A DNA stretch of 64,000 bases from Nostoc sp. CMAA1605 (lineage in GTDB: Bacteria; Cyanobacteriota; Cyanobacteriia; Cyanobacteriales; Nostocaceae): assembly GCF_021596505.1 (NCBI RefSeq), contig NZ_PJIZ01000004.1, forward strand, positions 1 to 64,000. The letters run 5' to 3'. Position numbers and translations under genes: made by a program. Position 1 is the stretch's first letter. Each line of letters opens with the position of its first letter. Below are positions 56,690 through 63,694 of the stretch, in pieces. The notes under the pieces were generated by a model. That model saw nothing but the letters and a program-made list of their open reading frames with translations. It was not told the origin of the DNA and searched no databases.

Positions 56690-57457
56690 ATGCCAGATAC
56701 TGCCGTAGAATTTCCTAATTTAGAAAAATTTCAATCTGCTAATACCACAGTCAAATTTGCCGAAGCTGATCCTGAAGTTATTAAAGAAATTCAAACTTTA
56801 CTCACTACCAAAGGATTATATACAGGGAAAGTTGATGGTATTGTTGGCGAACTAAGTCAAAAAGCTTTTGGGGAATTTAAAGAAAGTGTTTGGCTAGATT
56901 CTCCTGATATGTTGGGGCCAACTACTGCATCGGCTCTATTAGAAATAGCAGAAAATCATCAGACTATTGAAGAACAAACCCAACAATTAAAACCTTTACC
57001 AGCATCAACTGTAGGTACTAAAACCGGACGTTCTTTAAAGTTAGTTACAGGTGAATTAGTTTACGAAAACGAATTGATAGTTGCTGGTATTCCTTTAACT
57101 TGGGGGGAAGTGACAAAAGGATGTGACCCAGAACGTAACCCAGAATCAAAAACAATTATTAACAACATTATCAAGGCAGCCAAAGGCTTTGGCAAAATCC
57201 GCGATAAATATGACAGTCCTATTGCTATCAATTCTGCTTATCGCACGGCATCTGTAAATCGTCGCATAGGAGGTGCGCGTTATTCTCAACATATTAATGG
57301 TTTAGCTTTGGATATTTGTCCTGTAGATGGTAACTTTAAAAGGCTATTAGAAATTTGCCGCGCATCTGATTGTACGGGATTAGGTAGAGGAATGCACAGG
57401 GGCTTTATTCATTGCGATTGGCGGCCGGGTGGTCGTGTAGTTTTTGACTATCCTTAA
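56690..57457 (+). CDS. Peptidoglycan-binding, M15-type D-Ala-D-Ala carboxypeptidase-like protein
   Basis: The 255-residue protein has an N-terminal peptidoglycan-binding helical domain (about 27-88, EVIKEIQTLLTTKGLYTGKVDGIVGELSQKAFGEFK). The C-terminal peptidase M15 domain (about 130-255) has INSAYRT at 180-186 and zinc ligands His201 and Asp208 (HINGLALDI) plus His241 (IHCDWRPGG). It has no recognisable signal peptide, although the substrate lies outside the cytoplasm, so export would need another route. It probably cuts peptide cross-bridges in cell-wall turnover. A terminator follows. Confidence 0.85.
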   Translation: MPDTAVEFPNLEKFQSANTTVKFAEADPEVIKEIQTLLTTKGLYTGKVDGIVGELSQKAFGEFKESVWLDSPDMLGPTTASALLEIAENHQTIEEQTQQLKPLPASTVGTKTGRSLKLVTGELVYENELIVAGIPLTWGEVTKGCDPERNPESKTIINNIIKAAKGFGKIRDKYDSPIAINSAYRTASVNRRIGGARYSQHINGLALDICPVDGNFKRLLEICRASDCTGLGRGMHRGFIHCDWRPGGRVVFDYP

Positions 57458-57470
57458 TTAATGTGAGTCT

Positions 57471-57510
57471 GGAGGTGTAGGTTTTTAAAACACTTACACC
57501 TCTATTTATT
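57471..57510 (+). terminator. Terminator after the M15 peptidase gene
   Basis: GGAGGTGTA (57471-57479) pairs with TACACCTC (57495-57502), followed by TATTTATT. It is a plausible terminator. Confidence 0.6.
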
Positions 57511-57574
57511 GAGCAAAGAACTGATAAATATACAATATCTGAGTGCGATCGCCTGCGGTGGAGTATCGTCCATT

Positions 57575-57699
57575 GCACTTGTTGGTATTTTACAGGCGTT
57601 GTCTAATTTAAGCTACACATCAGTAAAATTTGGGTAGGTAAAATCCTATCCGCTATATTTAAGGTATACTCTATTTTCCATTTGGTTTAGTCAACATGG
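57575..57699 (+). promoter_or_regulatory. TA promoter region, copy A of a 125-bp duplication
   Basis: The sequence from GCACTTGTTGGTATTTTACAGGCG to the antitoxin ATG is almost repeated at 58251-58380. Both copies share TAGGTAAAATCCTATCC, a small palindrome likely to be an operator, and a TATA-like box before the start. It drives the antitoxin gene at 57696. Confidence 0.7.
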
Positions 57700-57917
57700 A
57701 TTTTACAGCCACTCTCAATGAGATTAAATCTCTCAGCATTGAAGAACGCATTCGTTTTGTGCAAGCCATTTGGGATAGTATCGCCGCAGAAAAGACTTAC
57801 CCAAATCTCACAGCAGCACAAAAACAAGAACTAGATCGACGGATTAATGATTATGAAACTAATCCAGATAATGTGATGACATGGGAAGAGATTAAAGCTT
57901 CTATTAAAAAACAATAA
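57696..57917 (+). CDS. Antitoxin of a ParE/RelE-type toxin-antitoxin pair
   Basis: The 73-residue addiction-module protein has the typical form MDFTATLNEIKSLSIEERIRFVQAIWDSIAA, then TAAQKQELDRRINDYETNPDNVMTWEEIKASI. This family (putative addiction module component) pairs with RelE/ParE toxins. Its stop overlaps the toxin start by one base (TAATG), so the two are coupled. Autoregulation at the palindrome in the upstream promoter is likely from family behaviour. Confidence 0.85.
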   Translation: MDFTATLNEIKSLSIEERIRFVQAIWDSIAAEKTYPNLTAAQKQELDRRINDYETNPDNVMTWEEIKASIKKQ

Positions 57918-58213
57918 TGGATTATGTATTGGTTTTTCGTCCAGAAGTTCGTGAAGAACTCGATGAGGCTTATATTTGGTATGAAAATCAGCAAGTAGGG
58001 CTTGGCGATGAATTTTTAGACTGTGTGGACGAGATTCTCAACAGAATTTGCCAAATGCCAGAATCTTATGCTGTTGTCTATAACGATGTTCACCGAGCCG
58101 TTATTCAACGCTTCCCTTATGCTGTTTACTATCGAATTGTATCAAGTCGAATTATTGTCATAGCAGTTTTTCATGGGCGCAGAGATCCCAAAATCTGGCA
58201 AAGGCGAAACTAG
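57917..58213 (+). CDS. ParE/RelE-type toxin
   Basis: The 98-residue protein starts MDYVLVFRPEVREELDEAYIWYENQQVGLGDEFLDCVDEIL and ends IVIAVFHGRRDPKIWQRR, the ParE/RelE fold. ParE toxins poison gyrase, whereas RelE toxins cut mRNA. The WYE..GLGDEF pattern is closer to ParE. It is coupled to the preceding antitoxin. Confidence 0.87.
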   Translation: MDYVLVFRPEVREELDEAYIWYENQQVGLGDEFLDCVDEILNRICQMPESYAVVYNDVHRAVIQRFPYAVYYRIVSSRIIVIAVFHGRRDPKIWQRRN

Positions 58214-58244
58214 TCAATTGATAGACTCAAGTTTAGTTGATTGT

Positions 58245-58274
58245 GCGATCGCACTTGTTGGTATTTTACAGGCG
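58245..58274. repeat. HIP1-bounded repeat, copy 2
   Basis: GCGATCGCACTTGTTGGTAT, then TTTACAGGCG. It is also the start of the duplicated promoter. Confidence 0.7.
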
Positions 58275-58380
58275 TTGTCTAATTTAAGCTACACATCAGT
58301 GAAATTTGAGTAGGTAAAATCCTATCCGCTATATTTCAGGTATATCGCTCGATTTTTCCGTTTAGTTTGGTCAACATGGA
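58251..58380 (+). promoter_or_regulatory. TA promoter region, copy B, now upstream of the DUF433 gene
   Basis: About 90% identical to 57575-57699. It ends at an ATG (58376) that now opens a six-codon frame (MEVTKN, stop 58396), a relic of the antitoxin start. The DUF433 gene begins 5 bp later. The duplication has placed a TA-type promoter in front of a different gene. Confidence 0.65.
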
Positions 58381-58400
58381 AGTGACAAAAAATTGACTGT

Positions 58401-58703
58401 ATGCAAACTATTACTGATATTGGTACATTAATTGTCCGCACCCCTGGAACTCTTGGCGGTCGTCCTCACATTACAGGAACTAGAGTATCTGTACAGAGGG
58501 TTGCTGCATGGTACAAAATGGGTCTTAATGCAGAAGAAATTGTAGAACGAATGGGAAATTTGACTTTAGTGCAAGTGTATGCTGCCTTGACTTACTACCA
58601 TGCTAATCGAGAAGAGATAGAAGCTTACCTGAGTGTGGAGAAGTTAAGTTATGAACAACTTGCGACTCAAATGAATCAATTGAGTTCCTCAATGCTTATT
58701 TAG
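58401..58703 (+). CDS. DUF433 (antitoxin-like) protein
   Basis: The 100-residue DUF433 protein has the motif GRPHITGTRVSVQRVAAWYKMGLNAEEIVERMGNLTLVQVYAALTYYHANREEIEAYL. DUF433 proteins are usually the antitoxin partners of DUF5615 PIN-like toxins. Here no DUF5615 gene follows, so it is an orphan. It may repress a distant toxin or be a solitary regulator. Its promoter is the duplicated TA promoter. Confidence 0.85.
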   Translation: MQTITDIGTLIVRTPGTLGGRPHITGTRVSVQRVAAWYKMGLNAEEIVERMGNLTLVQVYAALTYYHANREEIEAYLSVEKLSYEQLATQMNQLSSSMLI

Positions 58704-59053
58704 GAGAATAAGTTGGCTTAATTAGAGAGCGATCGCACTTGTTGGTATTTTGCAGGCGATCGCTTTTAGGTAACTCTATAAAATTATTTAGCGATCGCAC
58801 TTGTTGGTATTTTACAAGCGATCGTTTCCCTACGAGACGCTACGCTAAATTTTTTAGCCAAAACTATTAAATAATTTGGTTCTTTTGGAGATAGAGATCG
58901 TCCACGAAAGGCAGATATACGATAAGACTAATTGTTTTTTCAGAATATTTACGTAACGACAGGTTAGTATAAATCGATTATGATTATTATTTTATGACCT
59001 AACTGTAAACAGCAGAGATATTCTATCTAAAACCTAAAACTAGCCCTAATTTT
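58704..59053. other. Intergenic region with two more HIP1-bounded repeats
   Basis: Copies at 58729-58763 and 58791-58824 are direct repeats of GCGATCGCACTTGTTGGTAT plus TTT(A/G)CA(G/A)GCGATCG. The remaining 220 bp are AT-rich with no ORF. Confidence 0.55.
58729..58824. repeat. HIP1-bounded repeat, copies 3 and 4
   Basis: Two units of about 35 bp each start with GCGATCGC and end with GCGATCG. They are related to the units at 57575 and 58245. Confidence 0.75.
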
Positions 59054-59593
59054 ATGAGCAAAATTAGTTGGTTTCCTGCTTGGCTGCCTCATCCACAGTC
59101 ATGGGTGATGGCAGTTAGGCTAGCAATACCAGCCTACTTCGGTGCAAACGTGATTTTTGCATTTGAATTTTGGCGTTATTCTTTAGTAGGTGTTCTTCTG
59201 GCGGTAACAGGTAATAATGCTCTAATATTCTTTTTTGCAGTTTCTGCTGTTGCATTGTTGTTCGCTTTTATGTGGTTTTTGATTTTGACAAAAATATACA
59301 CATTTTTGCTAAAACTTTTGTGGTCAAATCCACCGCAATGGCTCAGTTTGCCGAAATTTAGAACATTGATAGTTCGAGATTTTGGAATACTCGTTTTATC
59401 TGTTTTACCAATTATTGCTATTTTTGCAATTTATATTTTGTTTTTTACCAGTTTTAAACAAAGCTTTGCCGATTTAAAAACACCAAGGTTAACTTATGAT
59501 AGTTTCCTGCTAAGATTCTGGTGGCTTTGGTTTATTTCTGCGGCTTACCTTTACCAATTATCTATTAGGAAAATCATTAGTAATGACAACTGA
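59054..59593 (+). CDS. Hypothetical integral membrane protein
   Basis: The 179-residue protein has about four transmembrane helices (roughly 18-40, 45-75, 108-135, 152-172) and many aromatic residues (Trp, Phe, Tyr). No known domain is recognised. A Lys-rich loop lies between the second and third helices. It has its own promoter-like AT-rich upstream region and stands alone. Its function is unknown. Confidence 0.7.
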   Translation: MSKISWFPAWLPHPQSWVMAVRLAIPAYFGANVIFAFEFWRYSLVGVLLAVTGNNALIFFFAVSAVALLFAFMWFLILTKIYTFLLKLLWSNPPQWLSLPKFRTLIVRDFGILVLSVLPIIAIFAIYILFFTSFKQSFADLKTPRLTYDSFLLRFWWLWFISAAYLYQLSIRKIISNDN

Positions 59594-59777
59594 TAAGATG
59601 TTGGTAGAGTGAATTTTATAAAGTTTATTACAGTTTCTAGCGGCAATTCTCAACCATGAAACATTAATGAGCTAATGACTAATCATCAATTAGCCATTAG
59701 CCACTCATTAATTAACAGCAAACTCTCCGCGTACCTCCGCGCATACCTTTGCGCCACTTTGCGTTAAAGTCTCTCAA

Positions 59778-61373
59778 CTACGCAGTGCGAAAACGCGCCA
59801 ACTCCTCGCCTGTCTTCGCATCATGGGCGTGAACAGTACACACCAGACAAGAATCAAACGATCGCGCTACGTGTCCTACTTCCACAGGATCGGTAGAATC
59901 TTCAATGGGTGTCCCAATTAAAGCTTCCTCAATGGGGCCACGGATACCATTCCCGTCACGGGGGCCGACGTTCCAAGAAGTAGCAGCAATAACTTGGTAA
60001 TTCTTAATCTTGCCCTCTTCAATATCTACCCAGTGACACAAAGAACCCCGTGATGCTTCTGTTGCACCCCAACCACGGCCGTCTTTTTCCTTGGGTTTAA
60101 TATACCAGGGGTCATTTAAAACGAACTCGCGCAAACATCTTTCGGCTTGGCGGTATAACTTGACAATTTCATGAACTCGTGCTAGCTGGCGCACATGAAT
60201 ACTAGCACCGCCCATTTTTTTGAAGACATCTAGGATAAACCCATCATAGTGCTGCCAAGATTCTCCATGTTGACCAGCTGCAACTAACTGACGGGCGAGG
60301 GGGCCGACTTCCAAGCGGCCGAAGTCTTCATGTAATACCGCAGTCGCCCAAGAGTAAGCACTGTTGAAGTCTTTATGATTTTTCTGGGTGGGTGTAGTGG
60401 TGCGGTCAAAGGGGTGAACGTTGTTTGTCCCTTCGTCATACCAAGCATGGGTGGTATTTTCACGAGCGAAGGTGTGATCCATTAAAGTATGTGTATCGCT
60501 AAAGCTGTTGTACACACCACTTTTCATAATGACAGCAGCATTACGTCCTTCAATAGTGGGTTTTTGGTATTTATCTTCGTGAGGTAGATATCCCCAGGAA
60601 ACGTATTTACCTACACCTGCACCATATCTATCTAAGCCAATATCTAAACCCATGCGCCAATAGAAACCCAAGTCTGACTCACGGTGTTTGATATCTTCAT
60701 CCAACCAATCCATGAAATCGTCGTAAGTTTGGATTTCTTCGTAGCGTTCTAAAGAACAACCCAACCATACAGGTTCTAGCCAATTGGTGCGGAAATATTC
60801 CAAAATTGCCCAAGCGCGGGTGATATCAGTCAAAGTGGGGGCGCACATCACACCACCAGGCACCATATAACTGCTGTGAGGCCATTGTCCACCGAATAGG
60901 GCGTAAATTTCTACGGGTTTACTGGAAATTGTCACACCCAATTCATAGGATTTACCTGTGAAAGCAGCAAAGCGACGGACGGCTTCATCATAGTAGCGGC
61001 TACTGCGGTATTTTTTATTAGTCAAGTCAATGGCAAACAATCCATAGAAGTAGCGGGGGATACTTTGGATTGTTTCAACAAGTTGACCGAGGTTTCTAGC
61101 TAAGATGGCATTGCGGGGGACTTCTGTACCCCAGGCTGTATCTAATGCCCAAGCGGCAGAGGTTAAATGTGAAGCACCGCAGATACCGCAAATACGAGGT
61201 GTCACAATTAACCCGGCTTGGGGGTCTTTACCGCGTAAGATAATTTCAAAGCCGCGAAATAGTTCGGCGTGTGTCCAGGCGTTAACTACCTGACCATCTG
61301 CAATTTCTACACGAACGTCTAAATCGCCCTCGACTCTACCGACGGGCGAGATGTCTAATGTTTGTATTCCCAT
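59778..61373 (-). CDS. hupL: [NiFe] uptake hydrogenase large subunit
   Basis: The protein is 531 residues from ATG 61373 (MGIQTLDISPVGRVEGDLDVRVEI); upstream in-frame codons are repeat-derived. The Ni/Fe ligands are Cys62/Cys65 (RICGICGASH) and Cys509/Cys512 (DSCLVCTVH), with maturation cleavage expected after His515. It is the membrane-associated group 2 enzyme that re-oxidises H2 made by nitrogenase in heterocysts. The frame is uninterrupted. The 16-bp XisC target CACAGCAGTTATATGG (minus strand) occurs once at 60863-60878, so the hupL element of Anabaena PCC 7120 is absent or has been excised. Confidence 0.97.
   Translation of the reverse strand: MGIQTLDISPVGRVEGDLDVRVEIADGQVVNAWTHAELFRGFEIILRGKDPQAGLIVTPRICGICGASHLTSAAWALDTAWGTEVPRNAILARNLGQLVETIQSIPRYFYGLFAIDLTNKKYRSSRYYDEAVRRFAAFTGKSYELGVTISSKPVEIYALFGGQWPHSSYMVPGGVMCAPTLTDITRAWAILEYFRTNWLEPVWLGCSLERYEEIQTYDDFMDWLDEDIKHRESDLGFYWRMGLDIGLDRYGAGVGKYVSWGYLPHEDKYQKPTIEGRNAAVIMKSGVYNSFSDTHTLMDHTFARENTTHAWYDEGTNNVHPFDRTTTPTQKNHKDFNSAYSWATAVLHEDFGRLEVGPLARQLVAAGQHGESWQHYDGFILDVFKKMGGASIHVRQLARVHEIVKLYRQAERCLREFVLNDPWYIKPKEKDGRGWGATEASRGSLCHWVDIEEGKIKNYQVIAATSWNVGPRDGNGIRGPIEEALIGTPIEDSTDPVEVGHVARSFDSCLVCTVHAHDAKTGEELARFRTA
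60863..60878 (-). other. Single hupL-element recombination sequence inside hupL
   Basis: CACAGCAGTTATATGG read on the minus strand is the 16-bp sequence that, from published work on Anabaena PCC 7120, flanks the 10.5-kb hupL element and is the XisC crossover site. One copy within a complete gene equals an empty or rejoined site. Confidence 0.8.
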
Positions 61374-61379
61374 GATGAT

Positions 61380-61492
61380 TAGTCCATAGTCAACGGTCAA
61401 CAGTCATTAGTCATTAGTTATTAGTCATTAGTCATTAGTCAACAGTCAAAGAGTTTGCACTATGGACTATTGACTATGGACTATTGACTAGT
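61380..61492. repeat. hupS-hupL spacer with GTCATTA / GACTATG repeats
   Basis: TTAGTCA-type tandem units and inverted TAGTCCATAGTC / GACTATGGACTA arms fill the spacer, which could fold into hairpins in the hupSL transcript. Such structure is known between hupS and hupL in related strains. Confidence 0.65.
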
Positions 61493-61494
61493 GA

Positions 61495-62457
61495 CTAAAC
61501 AGTAAAAAAGTCTTCATCTGCCCAGTCTGGGGCTGTATTTTTGGCGACCATTGTAAGTAGGGCGTAGTCTTTGGTTTTGACTCCTGGGGGTAATTCTTTG
61601 GGAACTCCCATGACGGTTTGAGTCTTAAAGACTGTACCTGGTTGTAGGTCAAAGAAGGGAAATTCTGGTTCTGTACAGCCTAAACAGGGCATTCCGGCGC
61701 GAGTCTTGGAGGAAACGCGATTCCAGAGGATGCGGTTGCAAGAGGAATGGGTCATGGGGCCACGACAACCCAAGTCGTAGAATAAGCAGCCTTTACGTTG
61801 ACCGAATTCGGCGGTGGTGGCTTTGTAGGCAAAGTGGACGTTACGAGTACAACCTGTTTGGGTGTAGGTGTTAAAGAAGGTTTGGGGACGGTGCAATTCA
61901 TCGAGGGCGATGTCTGCAATGCGTCCGGTAGCGATCGCCACTAATATCTGCGTAATCCAGTCGGGGTGTGCTGGACATCCAGGTATATTAATGACTGGTA
62001 ATCCTGATTTGGCGACGAAGTTTTTACCTAAAAAGCCACCTTCCTGACGCTTGAGAAATTGCAACCCTTGGGATTCGCTGGGGTTGGGTGACATGGCGGG
62101 GATTCCTCCCCAAGTGGCGCAATCACCTACGGCTACAACGAACCTAGCGACTTTTGATAAGTCAGCTAGCCAATCTTTCATCGGGCGATCGGCAAATCGA
62201 TTCCACTCACCTGTACCATCGGGGGCATTAATTACCGTCCCTTCAAATACTAAGATATCGAGGGGGATTTTACCGAGAATACAGTCCCACAGTAAGGTTT
62301 GGAGATTGTAACCTAATTCCAATCCCAAGGAAGGATGCCATAGTACCTTAATGCCAAAATCAGCGATTAAATCGCAGACTGTCGGTTCTTCGGCATTAAG
62401 AAAAGACATGGTGTTGCCCGAACAAGCACCACCTTGCAGCCAGAGTACGTTAGTCAT
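61495..62457 (-). CDS. hupS: [NiFe] uptake hydrogenase small subunit
   Basis: The 320-residue electron-transfer subunit has Cys residues for three Fe-S clusters: ACSGNT near 12, VGDCATWGG, NIPGCPAHPDW, TGCTRNVHF and CLFYDLGCRGPMTHSSCNRILW, plus CLGCTEPEFPF. It lacks the twin-arginine signal and C-terminal anchor of membrane-bound proteobacterial HupS, as expected for cyanobacteria. It is transcribed with hupL from the NtcA-type promoter upstream. It acts in heterocysts. Confidence 0.97.
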   Translation of the reverse strand: MTNVLWLQGGACSGNTMSFLNAEEPTVCDLIADFGIKVLWHPSLGLELGYNLQTLLWDCILGKIPLDILVFEGTVINAPDGTGEWNRFADRPMKDWLADLSKVARFVVAVGDCATWGGIPAMSPNPSESQGLQFLKRQEGGFLGKNFVAKSGLPVINIPGCPAHPDWITQILVAIATGRIADIALDELHRPQTFFNTYTQTGCTRNVHFAYKATTAEFGQRKGCLFYDLGCRGPMTHSSCNRILWNRVSSKTRAGMPCLGCTEPEFPFFDLQPGTVFKTQTVMGVPKELPPGVKTKDYALLTMVAKNTAPDWADEDFFTV

Positions 62458-62612
62458 TGGCTATTAATTTGTCTATTGTTTACCACTGATGACGCAGGTG
62501 TGTACGCTTGTAGAGTTTCACCTGATATATTTAGTTTTAATTTTAAAAATAACTGATTTTTTTTAAATAATTTGCTTTTATTAAATAAAAATTAATGTTT
62601 AACTAAAAATAA

Positions 62613-62618
62613 AGTCTA
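62613..62618 (-). promoter_or_regulatory. -10 element of the hupSL promoter
   Basis: TAGACT (TAN3T, minus strand) lies 20 nt downstream of the NtcA box end. This is the spacing of class II NtcA-activated promoters and puts the transcription start about 150 nt before hupS. Confidence 0.6.
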
Positions 62619-62638
62619 TATCCTATCTCCAAGAAAAA

Positions 62639-62652
62639 GTAAATTAAACTAC
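62639..62652 (-). promoter_or_regulatory. NtcA binding site of hupSL
   Basis: GTAGTTTAATTTAC (minus strand) fits GTA-N8-TAC exactly. NtcA is the global nitrogen activator. The site agrees with nitrogen-step-down expression of hupSL known from related strains. Confidence 0.75.
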
Positions 62653-62879
62653 AGATTTTGATTATAAATTATGGGTGTTTAAAATAGACACTACAAATGG
62701 CAATTACCCTCTGGAATTTCGGAATTATAATGTTTTATATTACAGAATTGATGTCTGAAATTCTTAAGTCATCATTTCCCAATAGCAAGGGAATTCCGCT
62801 TCATTAATTCCCACTCTGTGTAAATAAATATACTTTTTGAAGATGATAGAAATGAATATTCTACGGAGAATCAGGAAAC

Positions 62880-63146
62880 ATGAATGAATTTTTCCATGAC
62901 CCACACGTTAGTGCATTTCTCACAAGTATGGTAGCGGGTGACTTAACTTTAGTAACAGGATTATTGTGGTTAATTATTGCCACAATTATTTCGATGGTTG
63001 CTGGTGCAGTTGGCGGGATGATACTTGCTGGGAAAGAAATAGGTTATGTATTTTCAGCCACTTTGGGAGCATTATTCGCACCAACTGGGACAATTCCCGC
63101 CGTAGTTGTGGGGCTGGCTATTCTAAATTTCTTGAGTCGTTTCTAG
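62880..63146 (+). CDS. Small membrane protein (hypothetical, 88 residues)
   Basis: The 88-residue protein has two hydrophobic helices: about 29-55 (LLWLIIATIISMVAGAVGGMILAGKEIG) and 58-84, rich in Gly/Ala and ending FLSRF. The Gly-rich pattern GAVGGMILAGKEIGYVFSATLGALFAPTG resembles small putative membrane-fold proteins of unknown function. An AGGAAAC leader is near the start. It is divergent from hupS and followed 9 bp later by the next small gene, so the two form a unit. Confidence 0.65.
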   Translation: MNEFFHDPHVSAFLTSMVAGDLTLVTGLLWLIIATIISMVAGAVGGMILAGKEIGYVFSATLGALFAPTGTIPAVVVGLAILNFLSRF

Positions 63147-63155
63147 GAGATAAAT

Positions 63156-63380
63156 ATGTTTGAATTAGGCTGGTTTTCTGCTAAGTTATTTTTCAAGGGT
63201 AAACTTATACGTGACCCTTTGTACTTTATTCAACAGGCTTCAATTGGTGTAGGTTTTGGTTTACTTGTACTTGTGTTACTTGGTCAATTAGAAATTCCTT
63301 TGTGTTTACCAATTACTGCTGCTAGTTTAACTACAGGTGTGTTAATGCCTTTTCTGCTGAAGGATTTCAAAATGAAGTGA
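63156..63380 (+). CDS. Small membrane protein (hypothetical, 74 residues)
   Basis: The 74-residue protein starts MFELGWFSAKLFFKGKLIRDPLYFIQQASIGVGFGLLVLVLLG and has two hydrophobic stretches (about 30-44 and 47-65). It is separated by only 9 bp from the preceding gene, with AGGAGA just before its start, so it is co-transcribed. Its function is unknown. Its location beside hupS is conserved in memory of related genomes, but I cannot verify it. Confidence 0.65.
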   Translation: MFELGWFSAKLFFKGKLIRDPLYFIQQASIGVGFGLLVLVLLGQLEIPLCLPITAASLTTGVLMPFLLKDFKMK

Positions 63381-63694
63381 TATTCATTAGGGTGTGATGT
63401 TTTTTCTGTGTGCGGATGCGCTAAGTATTATCTTGTTTAAACGGGAAAATATGCTGAGGTTAGCGCAGCGAAAAGTCTGATCACTGGAAGCCGGTGATCA
63501 GACTTTTAAATACAGAGGTACACAGAGTTTTTCTATTGCTATAGGTTTGTAAACAAGGGGAAGTTTTTGTTAAAATAGCCTCATTTTTTTGAGAACTAGA
63601 GGGTTAAACTAATTTTCATTCTATTGCTGACGGAAGATAGTTACTATTTTCTAGCAGTTGTTGATTTTGAGTTTCGGATTTGGAGTAAAGCAAC
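63381..63694. other. Spacer between small membrane gene and the TPR-like gene
   Basis: It contains the inverted repeat GTCTGATCACTGG / CCGGTGATCAGAC at about 63475-63503, with TTTTAAAT after it, a plausible terminator for the two small genes. No ORF was found. Confidence 0.5.
63475..63509 (+). terminator. Terminator-like hairpin after the small membrane genes
   Basis: GTCTGATCAC..GG and CCGGTGATCAGAC pair with a short loop (AAG) and are followed by TTTTAAA. Confidence 0.7.

Larger units (their letters stand above)
62458..62879. other. Divergent promoter region of hupS and the small membrane gene
   Basis: The 422-bp, very AT-rich spacer holds the NtcA site and -10 box of hupS. A weaker TAN3T-type element lies upstream of the gene at 62880. 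An ATAAATTATGGG ... stretch shows no ORF. Confidence 0.5.
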
